The notes beneath the pieces were generated by a model. It had not been told where the DNA came from. It searched no databases and worked only from the letters and a program-made list of their open reading frames with translations. A DNA stretch of 64,000 nt, from assembly GCA_949128115.1 (NCBI GenBank), contig OX421967.1, positions 23,266,635-23,330,634 on the forward strand, given 5' to 3'. The first letter of the stretch is position 1. Each line of letters begins with the position of its first letter. Of this stretch, positions 33,460 through 46,300 are shown in pieces. The position numbers and the translations under genes were made by a program. The stretch comes from Anaspis maculata. Lineage: Eukaryota > Arthropoda > Insecta > Coleoptera > Scraptiidae.

Positions 33460-36227
33460 GAACTCAGCCAGAGGACTTGTGTACACGTGCCACACGGATG
33501 ATTCCTTCAGCTCCAAGTCGACAAGCAATGACTGTGTCAATAAAATAATGAATTAATCAAGCTTCACCTTGTTCATGGTGCTCGGACAATGTGTTCACCA
33601 TGTGCTTCTCCACATTCAGTAGGGGCGTTAACGGTTTTGGACCGCGGTTTTTACGATGCTCCCAGCCAGTTTCCATAGCACTAGACAAATATCTTAACCG
33701 TTTGGCTAGACCCCTTTCCAAATCCGCGGGCCAAAACCATCCGTGTAAAGGCTACTGATGTCTTTAAGGAATAACCATCTACTTGCTGTCATTCAGGAAT
33801 GAATTTACAAGTTTGCCCTCTTCATCGGGGCGACGTGACAAGCTTTTTCGAAACGAACTCTGTCTGCCCGTATCATAAATTAGGTACTTCGCATGTATAC
33901 CCAACGTACGTGTTGCGGCAGATGTACACATTAGTTCATACGCTCTCGAGCCAAAACTTTGGAAACTTATTTCTCGTTGTTAAAAAAGCTTCAGTCATAT
34001 CTGGTTTTGTCACCACGCGATAACTTCTTGCCTGGCCATGTTCCAAGCCCGACACGAATTATGAGAGCATTGTGCCGAACTGAAAGCAGACTGTTTTAGT
34101 GGTCGAAAATTGGCAAGACCGCGATGCCTCATGTTCGTAGTGAAACATAAATGGTCTTTTAATCCTTTATTCAATAAAGATGAAGCCCATCAACTCATTT
34201 TGACCACCAAGTTGCGAAGCGCGGCTGGCTCACAGTTTTGGCTCGTCAGTTGCACAGTTTTGAATTTATGCAATCAACCAACCTATATCTACCTGCCAAG
34301 TCGAGCGCGTAATAAATTATGGAAGCACAAAGTGGATACCTAAGCCATTTGACAAATTAAAAGCGCACCCGCGCCACCTTCTTGAGGAATTCTGTGTCGT
34401 TTTCTCGCTCGAAGCCAAGCCATGTTCTTGCAAGCCTATCTGTCGCAATAACTTATACCTCCAGCCAGTCTAGATCGTTATGAGAACAAAAAATGCTGTA
34501 AAAATAAGATTCAATCCACCCCCTCCTCTTTGGCTTCTCGAAAAACTTCGACTCGATTGAACCCGTTTGTGCCTCGCGCCTGCATCCATTCGAAAGATAA
34601 CGTTCAACGACAACGAATGTAATGGCACAACGACGACCGGGATGTTGTCCCCCACCCCACCCTTCCTCAAGTCCGACAAAAACTCCAGCTCCCAGGTCGG
34701 AGGCCCAAAGCCACACGCCGCATCGCCACCAGCTAGCTAAAACGCATTTATCTCGTGGCGGTTGGAGGCGGCCTGCGCTGCAAAGATAATTAAGGTGTGA
34801 GTGTGTGTAATATTTTGTGCGAGCAAGAGGCGAAAGAGGGTGAGAAACCTCCGTGGAGGTGTACATTATTGATTTTCATCCCCTTTTCTAACAGAAAAGA
34901 TTTTGGCCCATTGCCCACATATACTTATACACACACGTGGAATGATGTCTTCTACTTATACTCCGATGAAGAATGAACTAACTACTGAAGCAAGCGAGAT
35001 ATTTACGCCAAAGCGCCACGAGTTTTTCGTCAGAGAACACGGAATTTATGACGGCAATCTCTCATGAGCACCTACCACCACCGCCCCGACTGTGCCTCTG
35101 GCTTTCCCGAGTTCCTCCCTTTTTCATTCGAACCCACTCTGTAATAAAACCACCCACCAAGTTATGCCTCGCGATGACTCGCAGTTTTGAAATATTGGCA
35201 CTGATGCGTCGCGTGGTGTCCTTTTCGTCTTCTTGGGCTTGTGCAGCTTCAGACGGATAGAGATCTCTCCGAAGGCTGACACAAAAGTATAAATTACCGA
35301 GAGAGGATTCGCGTGCATCGTTTTCGTCTTTTGTTCAGACGTTCCATGAAAAATTATACGCGCTGCGCTGCAAGGACGCTTACTCTTTGTGTTGTTTACT
35401 GCTTATTGTTCGACTCGACGGGAAATATTAAGAGAGGCGATTAGGTTTCTTTTCTCGCGAAAATAGATCTGAAGAGCTAAGAGTAAAAAGCTTTTTTATC
35501 AGACGGTGAATCGACTGCGTAATGGTCTATTCAAAGCTGTGTTTTTACCTATCGGTTCTCGTTTGCCACATCGAAAACTTACTTACTTGATCTGAACTAG
35601 GATCAGTTTCAGCCATCGACATCGGCGAAGAGCTCACGGAAGATCACCGCGAAACTGAAACACTCTTTTGAGGACCGGATTATCCGTCATCTTAAATGCT
35701 GAGCTTCCGGTCCAGATTTCGAATCGCTCCCCGCCATGCTTGTACTCAGCGGAGTCAAATTACTTCAGAAACATTGGTGTTAGCAAAATGTTACACGTAA
35801 TGTCACTTGCATCGGTGAAAGAACGATTTTTAGCCATAGAAGCCTTGTCTAATCAAGGTTCGAGAAAATTATGCGGGCAAATTTTGAGAAACCCAGTTTT
35901 TTGTGAAAAACTGTAGGGTTTCTTAACAAGTTACTTTATGGAGGACTGAACGCAGGGATTGAAGAAACCGTCAACACTGTTTGACGAAACAGCAAAATAT
36001 GGATCAAGATAAAATAAAACTTCTAAATCACTGCTTCTATAAACATCCCAGTTGTCCCTCAGGTCCTTGATAGAAAAATGATGAGACTAACCAAAATGAC
36101 AGATCAACACGTTGAGGTTTATACCGTTGACGGAGTGAAGAAGATCGTCTGTTGGCAATGATTGATAGAAAAGAGCGAACTGTAGGTAATTATTTTTTAT
36201 ATCACTAGATTTTCAAGCAGGCCATTA
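33460..36227. other. intron 2, long stretch without assigned features
   Basis: 2.8 kb without a motif-bearing frame or clear repeat. A 137-codon minus-strand frame at 34453-34866 and smaller ones show no domain. GC-richer patches lie near 34500-35100. Confidence 0.35.
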
Positions 36228-36231
36228 CAAC

Positions 36232-36270
<39 letters not shown>

Positions 36271-36271
36271 C
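36228..36271. repeat. (CAA)n microsatellite
   Basis: About 14 CAA/ACA units, nearly perfect after one CAAA interruption. Confidence 0.95.
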
Positions 36272-36485
36272 TGAACTGAATACCACTGTACCCTCCCCGA
36301 CGACTGACAGGCAGTGCAGCCAACCCAGATAAAAGGCGCCAAAGCCAATTTCAAATTGAACAGTAACATACCGGTGGCCTTGGAAGACTCAAGTCTTAAC
36401 AATAATAGCTAATAAAAAAAGAACAACATAGCGTAATCAAGTGAAAATTAAATGTAAACAAAATTATATCAAGGGAACTGATAAA

Positions 36486-38560
36486 TCAAATGAACACATC
36501 AAATATCGGAGGTAATAATTGGTGAACGATCAAGCTTGTCGACTGCTTCTTTAAACTCTTCACGAATCCTTTGACAGTCACCGCCCGAGCAACACCATCA
36601 CTTCCTGGGTGCAATGCTATTACTCTCGCGAGGTTCCACTTCATTGGAAGAGTATTTTCATCGCGTAAAAGCACCATATCCCCTATTTGGATGGTTTGTC
36701 CATCTTTGCTCCACTTGGAGCGACTCTGCAGCTCTGACAGCTTTTCCTCGTGCCAACGTCACCAAAAATGCTGACGTAGCTGTATACGTTGGAATCGGGT
36801 CAATCTTTTTTCAGGTACCTCAGCGTAAACCTTCGGATGAGGCAATGAAGTAAGAATTCGTCCAATAAGGAAGTGGGACGGTGTTAAGGGAGAAAGATCG
36901 TTTATATTGTCGGACATGGGTGAAATGGGTCCTGAATTAAGAATTGCCTCTGTTTGATGCAAAAACGTATACATTTCCTCGAAAGTGGGGTTTGAATTAG
37001 CAAAGATTTTTTTATTCGTTTATTTAACGTCGGCCTATTTCTGCAACGGGGCCTAACACCGACGCCGGTGAATGCTTTCCTCCACCTATACCGGGAATTT
37101 TGCCGAACCCCTATGTGTTCACAGGGTACGGATTTTCAACCACCACCAACATCGCATGGGGTCGGCACCATCGTTCGTATTTTACGTGCTATGCGACACA
37201 CGCTTCTTGCATTTAGCAAGCATTCCAACTAAACCAAGAAGCTTGTTTTCGAAGCGAAAATCCGTCCTCGGCGGGGATCGAACCCGCGACCTCTGGAATG
37301 GTTGTCGAACGCGCTAACTACCACACCACAAGCACATGCTCTTTTTAAGTGGTGTTTCATTGATCGCACAACGGCTTCTAACAGCCCACCAAAATTATTG
37401 AATTTTGATTCTACCTCAGGAATGTGGATAAAGACTTTAGCTCGGAGTCAGCCCCGACAAAATTAGTACCATTATCCGAATAGATATGGGAAGGCAAACC
37501 ACGTCGCGATGCAAATCGCTTCAAACCCATCATAAATGACGCTGTCGACAGCTTTGACACAAGCTCAAGGTGTATGGTTCTACTACAGAAACAAACAGAC
37601 ATACATAGCATTTTACAATTCTACCTCCCCTACCCTTCTTTCTTTTAGAGACGAAAATCGAGCATAGTCCACCTTGACAACTTCAAACGGGTGAGAAACA
37701 GTGATACGATGCTTTGGCCAATTACCCATAATGGGATTTGCACCACGAGGTTTTGCTCTAAAGCATTTGATACATTTGCGTATAGTTTTACAAGCTAAAT
37801 TTCTACCAGAATTTTATGACCCCCAATAAATGACAACAGCATTTGTGGCCCGGCATGCAGCAATCTAACATGCTCGCTTTTAAAAATCATGACATTTAGT
37901 GGATGTTTGGATCTAAAATGAAAGAATGTACTTTATCAATAGGCAAATTGGAATTCTGGAGTCGCCCACCGATTCTAATAGTGCCGTCTGTATCCTTTAA
38001 TAGACGAAGTTTATGAAACTGAAACTTTTTTGAATTTGAGAAAATCTCTACTGAAAGACTCACGCTGAGCTCAAAATCAGTCGCTTCAGATATTCATGAA
38101 GTTCAGGGTCCAGGCACGAAAAGAGGTCCCAAAATTCGATTTTCTTTCAAGTGTTTACAATTCTGAATAAACCGCAAGGCGTAAGCAGCAACCCGTTGTA
38201 GCCTGTTGAAATTAGAAAATTTACCAAAGAATAAATTTCACCTGGACGGATCCAAAAGGAGAACTGGTTACACCCCCATTTTGAGCCCAGGTAAAGCAAC
38301 AGAAGAGATTCTAGATGTCGGCACAGGTCATGCTTCTGGTCCACCCTTCAGCCAGTCCGTTCCAAGCCACCACAAAGTGCAGTCACCAATGGAAGATGGA
38401 CTTAGGCCCCGAGAAAGGAGATCTGCAGGGTTTCCCACAGAAGGCACTTGGCGCCACTCAATGTTTCCAGTCAGTTCCAGTATCTCGGACACTGTGGTTC
38501 CAACCACAGAATAGAAATAAGTGCTTCGCACAGAAGCCGCACTCCGGTCGGCTCCTTTGA
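36486..38560 (-). pseudogene. BEL/Pao retrotransposon pol (RNase H to integrase C-terminus), broken
   Basis: Read on the minus strand. 38531-38328 has the RNase H-like region (WRQVPSVGNPADLLSRGLSP). About 37900-37620 has the integrase zinc-binding and linker motifs (HAGPQ-like, CIKCFRAKPRG, then VDYARF). 37611-37411 has the integrase core (HLELV, SDNGTNFVGA). 36974-36759 continues with TEAILNSGP and LSPLTPSHFLIGR, and 36677-36486 with the DUF5641-like tail (WNLARVIALHPGSDG). The order and motifs are those of BEL/Pao pol. Stops and frameshifts separate the blocks, and a SINE (37005-37335) splits the integrase. Protease, reverse transcriptase and LTRs are not seen, so it is truncated and dead. 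Confidence 0.9.
37005..37335 (-). mobile_element. tRNA-derived SINE inside the BEL integrase
   Basis: The minus strand reads, near its start, GTGGTGTGGTAGTTAGCGCG (A-box-like, 37311-37325) and GGTTCGATCCC (perfect B box, 37274-37284), the internal pol III promoter of a tRNA-like head. A non-tRNA body follows, with an A-rich tail of seven A at 37007-37013. Integrase similarity resumes on both sides. A target-site duplication could not be settled by eye. Confidence 0.8.
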
Positions 38561-39300
38561 TGTTTTTGGTTTACCGCCAGGGACCTTGAGCACTACTGAT
38601 TTAAAAGGGCCATCGTCTATGCTCGGCACACTCGTGATGTTCCGTCGATGTGTGCGATGCCATTGGCGGGTCGGCGCCCGCCCAAGCTATGACAGTTATA
38701 TGTTTGTGTTGTTTGTTGACAAGGATATAACCTCAACTGTACCTGACAGACCTGTTTCTGTGTTTCTCTGCTTTCTTACTCTCCACACCGCATAGCAACA
38801 ATAGTGCAATAGTGCAATGTGTTATGGAAATCGGAAGAAACGCCGGCCGTCGGGCACCTTTACTGTCAGAATAAAATTTGTATCCACAACCCACATACGC
38901 GCAAGCGGTGCCCCATTTTCTCTTCTTTACGGAAGGTGGAGGATTCTCCTCAGCCAAGGCCACATGAACTTATCACCAATTCACCACCACAAAACCGTAG
39001 TGAGGAGTCCAACTAACAGGTGAAACACGAACACAGGTACAGTTGAGGTTAGCTTTTTGTCAACAAACAACAGGAAGAGCGACGCATTAAATGACATTTA
39101 GCAACCGTCATAGCTTCGGCGGGCAGCAATCCGCCAATGACGCGTCGTACACAGCGACGAAGCCTCACGAGTGTGCCGAGTACACACGATGGACCTTTAA
39201 ACCAGTAGTGCACTTCTATCTCGCTCATATTTTTGATATCCTTTTCAAGTGATGCTTCTGTGCCAGGCACTTATTACTATTCTGTGGTTCCAACAAACGT
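38495..39300. mobile_element. foldback whose arms reach into BEL pol sequence
   Basis: The strongest inverted pairing is 38590-39211 (GCACTACTG...TTTAAA...CATCGT at both ends; turn near 38900). Outside it a further inverted match pairs BEL-derived 38507-38536 (CCACAGAATAG, AAGTGC, CACAGAAGC) with 39252-39286. The interior has no coding motif. Confidence 0.7.
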
Positions 39301-40722
39301 TTGTCAAAGATCGGGTGAAGTACGAAGCCAACTCAAGCACACTGTGGAATCGCACCACATAAAAAATAAATCTATTTCATTGGCAAGTACCCCATTGAAG
39401 GCATGAAAATCCTGCAAAGCAGGTCGCTTCCGATTTGCGCCTGAGATTGACCGAGTGACGTCGTAGGGTTAAAAGGAATGTTTTCCTCAGAAAACCAGCG
39501 GAAAAATGAACGCGCTTGTTTCACGATATGAACTAAATCAGAAACTATCGAAAAAATCATTTGAAATCGATAATTTTTTTCCACCCCATTACTTTTAACC
39601 GCAATAACAATACCCTGCCTGCAACCTGCAAGTATATCAATCTACCTGGCCACGCTAAAACTATGTTCGCTGTTTATTTTCCGAGAACAAAGATGAATGT
39701 CTATCGAGAAACGATTAAATTTCTTTCCAAGAAACGAGAATCGCGGAATTTAGAGGGATTTTTTCTCAAAAGCGGTCGGTTTGTTCGAAGTTAACCGGCG
39801 GCGCATTGATGTCGGCGGTGTTTTCCATTCTCAAAGCAATGTACTCCTCCGAACAAAAATTACCTATACGCTGTTAAACTCGAGGTTACTACACAAACTT
39901 CCAAGTTGTATGAAAAAACCTTTGACAAACTCTTGACTTCATTGAATAGATATAACAAGATGTGTATGGGACTACGGGATATATAAAAATATTTTGTAAG
40001 AATTCATAAATCTTGACGTATTGCACGAACGCACACACAAAGAACGGGGAGTATTATGTACCCGTCTGTTGTAATCGATTTATTGGTAGCGAATGCGGAA
40101 ATTCTATGGAAAGTGTAGTGTAGGTTGTTGTCAATAGATCAAACGCGAATTCCATAATATATGCATATTTACTTCCTTCCGAGATGAATGGGTAGAGGTA
40201 ATGGGTAGGTATTTCTTGATGCTTATCGTGACTTTCAATATACCGGGCCTGCTCCATTTCAAATACCATCAATTTTTGTATAGCTATGCTAAAGGCAAAA
40301 TGTTTTTATGGTGCGTCGAGTTAGATGGAAGAAGTTCTGGTTTAGTATTTTGAACTAACAAGGCCTGGTTATTCGGGCTTCAAGAAGTAAGGCTATGTGA
40401 CAATCGCGTCGCCTGCCAGAAGCCAAAACAGAAAACTTCAACTTTTCAAAATTTTGCTTGCTTTTGGACACGTCTCGGCGAGCACTTGACAAGTTTGAAT
40501 TTCAAACACCTTGCCTAACTGCAAAATTTCACCTAGTAGGTATTTGATAATTCAAATAACCTTACAAACATCTATTGACGCATGCATGACAAATTAATTT
40601 CGCCTGTAGTATAACTTTCATATGCCTAGGAAATCTTTGTAAATAATAAAGCCCTGGCACCAATTCACTAACTCCCCCAGAGCACTGTAAAACTAGAGTC
40701 TAGAATAGAAAAATGTTTGCAG
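39301..40722. other. intron 2, last part
   Basis: AT-rich with no feature recognised until the acceptor TTTGCAG at 40716-40722. Confidence 0.4.
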
Positions 40723-40896
40723 AAGTGACAACAAGAGTGATGATGATGACGGTGGTGATGATGGCGAAAGAAGCGGACGCAAAGGGGGCAAAGTGGCGTC
40801 GCAGAGCTGGAAGAACCTCAAAGCCGTTATGGCCTACTACCATTCGCTGCGAAAGATCAAGAGGTTCTTTGCATACACACACAAAAACAAACTGAT
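40723..40896 (+). CDS. Cngl: CNG channel-like gene, exon 3
   Basis: The first base completes the Arg codon left by exon 2. The frame then reads SDNKSDDDDGG, a basic KGGKVASQSWKNLKAVMAYY and HSLRKIKRFFAYTHKNKL. The last two bases (AT) plus G of exon 4 give Met. The donor AT|GTGAAA is weaker than the others. The acidic then basic, helix-prone stretch precedes S1 and should be cytosolic. The fit with both neighbours in phase is strong evidence. Confidence 0.85.
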
Positions 40897-40965
40897 GTGA
40901 AATTTTGTTTAATTTCTTCCTTTTGACAGTTGTTACTCAATTTGGTACTCTTAATGTTTGGTGGT

Positions 40966-41022
40966 CTACTACTACTACTACTACTCCTCTACTACCTCTA
41001 CTACTACTACTAACTACTATTA
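40966..41022. repeat. (CTA)n microsatellite, imperfect
   Basis: About 18 CTA units with a few interruptions, in intron 3. Confidence 0.9.
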
Positions 41023-41350
41023 ATCTGAAGACTATGTAGCATCTACCTAGTATAGGGTAAGTGCCCCCGAAAGAGGTCTGATTCTTCTGGGACGCTTCCC
41101 TGTTCTTCTTCGATATTTAGAGGAGTTTGTTCACGTTTATTCAGTACCTGCCTCAGATGGTACCAAATAAACGTGAATAGCTCTAGACTTTCTGATTTTG
41201 TATGTATTTTTAGTCATTTGATGTGTGAAGATTTATCAGAATAGAGTATGTAATCATTGTTGGTAACTTTTTCGTATTTTCTCGATGTGTTCGTTGGTGG
41301 TGATAACGAAGCGGTGATTGTTGACGTTTGATGAATTTTCGTGTTTGCAG

Positions 41351-41420
41351 GACGAAATCCAACCAGCGATGGATGAAGCTGAGGACGACAGTTCAGATAT
41401 CGTCTGCCATGCAGATGAAG
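41351..41420 (+). CDS. Cngl: CNG channel-like gene, exon 4
   Basis: 70 bp between TTTGCAG and G|GTCAGT. After the shared first base the frame reads TKSNQRWMKLRTTVQISSAM and QMK, ending on a full codon, so exon 5 (AAA) follows in phase 0. This basic segment lies just before S1 and is cytosolic. The other open frame of this exon (DEIQPAMDEAEDD) does not match the phase of exon 5 and is rejected. Confidence 0.85.
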
Positions 41421-42664
41421 GTCAGTAAATGTTTTCATATTGAACTCCTGTGGTGTTGATGGGAACATAACGCAGCACACTAATGGGATAAAATTAAAAC
41501 TTTCCTCCCTGAAACAGTTTTCGCTATCACGAAGCGCAGCTCAGCAACATTTTAATTTTATAACGCAATACCAGTGAGAGCTTTAGCCTTCAGCAACCCA
41601 GCTTTCCGCGCAGTAAAATTAGCATCATTGTTATGAAATTTTTTTATTAACCTAGTTTGAAATTTAAAAGACTGACGATATTGAGACTGGAATTTGCATA
41701 AGCCTCCGGTAATGAAATCACAATTTATTTTGCTTTAGCTCGCCGGGCATAAAGCTTAAATCGTTTAGTATTCATATAAGTACGTATGAAAGAAAAACAA
41801 GTCTTTATAGCTTTGAAGTAAACATCACATGCAAAAGCTCTGGAAACTCTGGGAGTTTGCAGGACCAAACTTTCACAACATAACTGATGCTGCTGGGAGT
41901 TGTTGTAACGTTGGTTTGATGTTCAACTTTTGAAACAAAACAAATCGATACCCCAAGTAGGCAGAGTATTGACTTGCCGTGTCCTTTCTCCCGCGAGCTT
42001 TCCCAAGTTTCCAGAGCTCTTCAATCCAGCCTATCTTCGAGATTTTTGTAAACACCAATTCATTCAAGGAATTCCGGTTTAGTAAATAGCTCTAAACAGC
42101 AGCTATCTAGAGCTCTGATTACAATTGTTTCGGCAGCAGCGATTTTGCGCAGCCATTAAACCTCCCAGTTTAATCGAACGAACCTGAGATTAATAATGTT
42201 AATTGAAATGCCCGAGGCACAGTTCCTCTTTAAGCGGATTCTGGAATGGCACCCGGCAATTACTGAAGTATTGAGTTATGCTCTCTAAACCCTACAAATT
42301 TCAAGCGGGTCGCTCGTATATACCTAAACTTTTAAAGTTGGCAACCTTCGACGAGACGCTTGACGCAGCTGTGGGAAATCCCCGACGACTTGGCTAGACA
42401 AGCTACTTATGGTCACTAAAGGCGACGTTCGATGAGGTAACGCATATGAGAAACTGTTGCCAACTTCACACATTGTCATTTGATCTTCAGGCTCTCACAT
42501 GTGTTAAGTTGCCGAGTGAAGCGAAAACTTGATCAGCCACTTGTCGCATCTACCACGTTGTTAGGCATTCCAAAGATTTTGAACGCAAAGAAATATGCAC
42601 GTGCTTGGTAGAACTGCCAGTTTTCTAAGCGGATACCTATGGCTAAATGACATTGTCTCTGCAG
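41421..42664. other. intron 4
   Basis: 1.2 kb with consensus ends (GTCAGT to CTCTGCAG). No repeat recognised. Confidence 0.5.
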
Positions 42665-43048
42665 AAACCTCCGCTGAAGCGGGAAGATTCGTTCCTGAAG
42701 CGCTTCGCCTCCCGCCAAATCCCGGAGACGCAGGAGACCGTCGAGGACACGGGCAGCGAAGGTGGTCCAGGCGGCGACGCTCATGCGGCGCCGCGACGAC
42801 GCCGTCGTGCCCGGAAACAACCGCGGTCCGTCGTCAACCCCGACGAGAACTTCTACTTCTACTGGCTGCTGGTACTGACCGTCTGCGTGTTGTACAACTT
42901 CTGGGCGTTGATAGTGCGCCAGAGCTTCCCCGAGCTCCAGAAAATGGTCTCGGACTTCTGGTTCGGCTGTGATACATTGAGCGACGTGGTGTTCCTGCTG
43001 GACGTTGTCGTCCAGCTGCGCACCGGCTACCTGGAGCAGGGACTGATG
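42665..43048 (+). CDS. Cngl: CNG channel-like gene, exon 5 (S1-S2)
   Basis: 128 codons. It starts KPPLKREDSFLKRFASRQIP, a conserved-looking pre-S1 motif, then a Gly/Ala/Arg-rich linker (RRRRRARKQ). S1 is about FYFYWLLVLTVCVLYNFWAL and S2 about DTLSDVVFLLDVVVQLRTGY, ending LEQGLM before a GTACGT donor. S1 and S2 are hydrophobic with the charged residues usual for CNG/HCN-type channels. GC content is far above that of the introns. Codon phase joins exons 4 and 6 without gaps. Confidence 0.95.
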
Positions 43049-44113
43049 GTACGTGGGCAGTAATTTTTATTTCTGATGTGATCAAAATAATCTAGTAACG
43101 GAGAGGGGAGAGATCTACAGCTTCAAAATCGTACTGCGAGCAGGCGTTATCCAAATTGTTGAACCATCTTAGAATTGAGTGCGTCTCGTCGTATTCAATT
43201 TTGAAAACCCTAGAGGTGATTAAGCGAGCACGTTATTATATTACGACCTACCCCCCTCCCCCTGACATTACATTTATTTGGCCTGTCTGTGATCGCCTTA
43301 ACCCTTTGGTCCGCTTTTGTTCACGAGTGAAACGACACGAGGAGGAGAAAGAAGGAGTTAAATGAAACACGCTCATTGCACAGAAAGTTACATTACTAAA
43401 AGCAAAATGAGTGCAAAACAATTCTTTCATGGTTATTTTCACAAAACACCTAGCACAGGACTGACAGAATTGATAAAATGACACACAATGAGCAAATTTA
43501 ACAAAAACAAAAACACAACAACAAGCTATTCAAACTGTCAGTCAAAGAAAAAGGAGAGTGACGGATTTGGAAAAAGGCACTCAGTGGAAGAATTCGCCAA
43601 ACAAACCCCTGAGTTATGCCCCAAGAAGAGAACTCTCAAATATGTGACAAAATGACAAGCGACTCACTGATCACAGTTTCCGATATTCAATGTAAGTAAT
43701 TATTAGTAATTATAATTATTAGTAAGTAATTATTATATAGTAACAAAATCGAAGAAACATCAGTAGGCAAATAAAAAAAAACATCCGTAGATAGTGCACA
43801 ATAATGCACAATAAAATCAATGAGACATAATAAAACCATCAAGTAATGCCTTATAAAACATATCGATTCAAAAACCCAAAACGGCGTTAGTTCCTGAAAA
43901 ATACCTACATCAAATATCTGACAAAAACATCAGCGAGCATCAAAAATGACAAAAAAATATTCTAGTCATCACTAAAAAGATGAAGGACAATTGACATGAA
44001 AATCGAATTATAGCACAGACAAAAATACGACGTATAAAACTTACAGTCAAGTGAGAACGTGGCAAGCAAATGTCACACAAAATGAATCGAATGATCATCA
44101 GTAAAATAATGAC
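43049..44113. other. intron 5, first part
   Basis: AT-rich, with TAATTATTAGTAAG-like short repeats near 43690-43740. No gene seen. Confidence 0.4.
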
Positions 44114-45198
44114 ATACCGGGTGATCATTTGAAAACTATCCACCTGCAATAACTCCCGATTCCTAGTGAATATTTTTTCGAGCAAAAACAGGTCGATTTT
44201 TATATCGAGGGGGACAACCAAAACATATATTGGCAAATTTCTATATTCACCCCCGTCGCCCCCACTTACCCCAACTTTGAAATTTCAAATGACACTACCT
44301 ACCTTGCGATACATCAAATTGAAGGAAATTAATTTTCTTTTTGAAAAAGATATTTTAAAATTTTTTAACTCCACCCCCTTTTCCCAAAAAATTCTCTGAC
44401 TGTCCCATTTTATATTCTGGACCCCTCATTTTTTTCTCAATTTAGTCGGCGTCATCCTAGATAGCATCGAAGAAGAAAATTTCTGGTGGAAAAAGTGCTA
44501 CCCAAATTCCCCCCTTTGCCCTCCCCCACCTCAACTCTCAAATTTAACAAAACACCACCTACTTTGTGATACATCAAATTAAAAGGAATTGAATTTTCTT
44601 TCCGAAAATAATTTTTTCGAAATTTTCTACCCCTCCCCCAATAAATTGGCCATTTGGAGTATTCTAGGGGGGAGATGGGGGGCTTTAAAAATTGTGAAAA
44701 AATCTTTTTCAGGAAGAGAATTCAATTTCCTTTAATTTGATGTATTACAAAGTGGGTATTGACATTTTAAATTTTTGAGGTCAGGTGGGGGGAACGAAGG
44801 GGTAAATTTAGGTGGCACCTTTTTTCTAGAAAATTTTCTCTTTCGATGTTGTGCAGGATGACGTGACTGTATTGAAGGGAAATTGAGGTCAAGAATATTA
44901 ACTTGGACACTCAGAGAATTTTAGGAAGAACAGGGGGTGAGGTTGAAAAATTTTAAAATATTTTTTGTAGAAAGAGAATTTTATTCTCTTTAATTTGATG
45001 TATCGCAAGGTAGGTAGTGTCATTTGAAATTTCAAAGTTGGGGTGAGTGGGGGCGAGGGGGCTTAAGATATAAATTCTCCAATGTATGTTTTAGATGTCC
45101 CCCTCGATATAAAAATCGACCTGTTTTTGCTCAAAGACATTTGCACTAGGAATCGGGAGATATTGCAGGTGGATAGTTTTCAAATGATCACCCGGTAT
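44114..45198. mobile_element. foldback, 1.1 kb, ATACCGGGTGATCATTTG ends
   Basis: The arms, about 540 bp, are near-perfect inverted copies with a C-rich/G-rich strand difference (CCCCC tracts left, GGGGG tracts right). The turn is near 44655. The right end abuts the start of another repeat, giving CACCCGGTATACCGGGTG at the junction. A fragment of the same family is at 63200-63268. Non-coding. Confidence 0.85.
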
Positions 45199-46300
45199 AC
45201 CGGGTGGGCCATAAAAAACCGTACTGTTTTATTTTTCTCGCCGATTTTTTGTTTCTTGACCGATTTTGACAAGCTTGACATCGTTGTGTAGCTAATTGAA
45301 GAGGCTATCAGAACCATATACAAATGATTCCTAAGTGTCAAAATTCAAAATGGCGGAAATAACTGAAAATAGGCCTTCTTTTGCAGTCGTTTTTTTAAAT
45401 TAAAATTTGACAGAATAACCCAACTGAAGACGTTTTCTGAAAGAATGGACTATTTTCTACATTTTAAGACCACAACTAGCTCAATTGGTTCATTCGTTGG
45501 GGAGATGTGGCAAATTGAAAACAAGCTTATTTGCTATTGTTTCAATCCAAAATGAATGATGAAAAATATTGTTTTGCCTGTCAAATTTTTATTTTTGGAA
45601 CGATTTTGACAGGTTTAGTATCATTATGTAACCAATTAAATAGGCTACGAATATGATTGAAATGTCAAAATTCAAAATGGCGGACACAACTGAAAATAAG
45701 CCTTCTTTCGCAGTCGTTTTTTTAAATTGAAATTTGACAAAATGACAGAACTAGACAAGTTTTTTGAAGAACGAACTGTTTTTTAGATTTTGACACCACA
45801 ACTAACTCAATTGGTTCATTCGTTAAGGAGATGTGGCAAATTAAAAAAAAAAGCTTGTTTGCCATTGTTTCAATCCAAAACGAATAGTAGTAAAAAATAT
45901 TATTTTGTCTGTAAAATTTATTCAAGGGTGGCTGTCTGAGAATAATCACCGTTTTTTCAAAATATAATTCAAAATTATTTTACAGGGTGAGTTTCACTTG
46001 GTAGGTTCCCATCTATGGACGCGGACTCTCTGGATGCAAACATTTGAGGACTATCCTAGTTTTTGTAATTGTGTTGGTCAAAGTTGTTGTTGATTACTTG
46101 AATCCATTGTTAACCTCAAAATAGACATGTAAGATAGGTTTTAATTTCACTGATGGTAGAAACATATTCTGATAGTCTTTTCCACAACATTTGCACATTG
46201 TTTTTTTCAAAAAGCCCCTTTAATTCTGTCAAATTTCAATGAAAAAAAAGACTGCAAAAGAAGGATTGTTTTCAGTTGTGTCCGCTATTTGGACACAAAA
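45196..46300. repeat. TACCGGGTGGGCCAT-family repeat with about 330-bp direct repeats
   Basis: Two direct copies of a block with CAAAATGGCGG...GCAGTCGTTTTTTTAAATT lie at about 45335-45430 and 45670-45760, with a partial inverse copy near 46215-46300. The start motif is shared with 49354. Non-coding; probably a decayed foldback. Confidence 0.65.

Noticed and set aside
34453..34866. 137-codon minus-strand frame
   Set aside because: No recognisable domain, no splice or neighbour support; probably chance in a GC-richer patch.
37265..37335. functional tRNA gene
   Set aside because: The A and B boxes are good, but the anticodon arm does not fit well, the sequence runs into a non-tRNA body with an A-rich tail, and it sits inside a retrotransposon: a SINE head.
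41351..41420. acidic reading of exon 4 (DEIQPAMDEAEDD)
   Set aside because: It would put exon 5 out of its transmembrane frame; the basic reading joins exons 3 and 5 correctly.
42595..42972. 125-codon plus-strand frame
   Set aside because: Other reading frame of channel exon 5; the transmembrane frame is the real one and is in phase with its neighbours.
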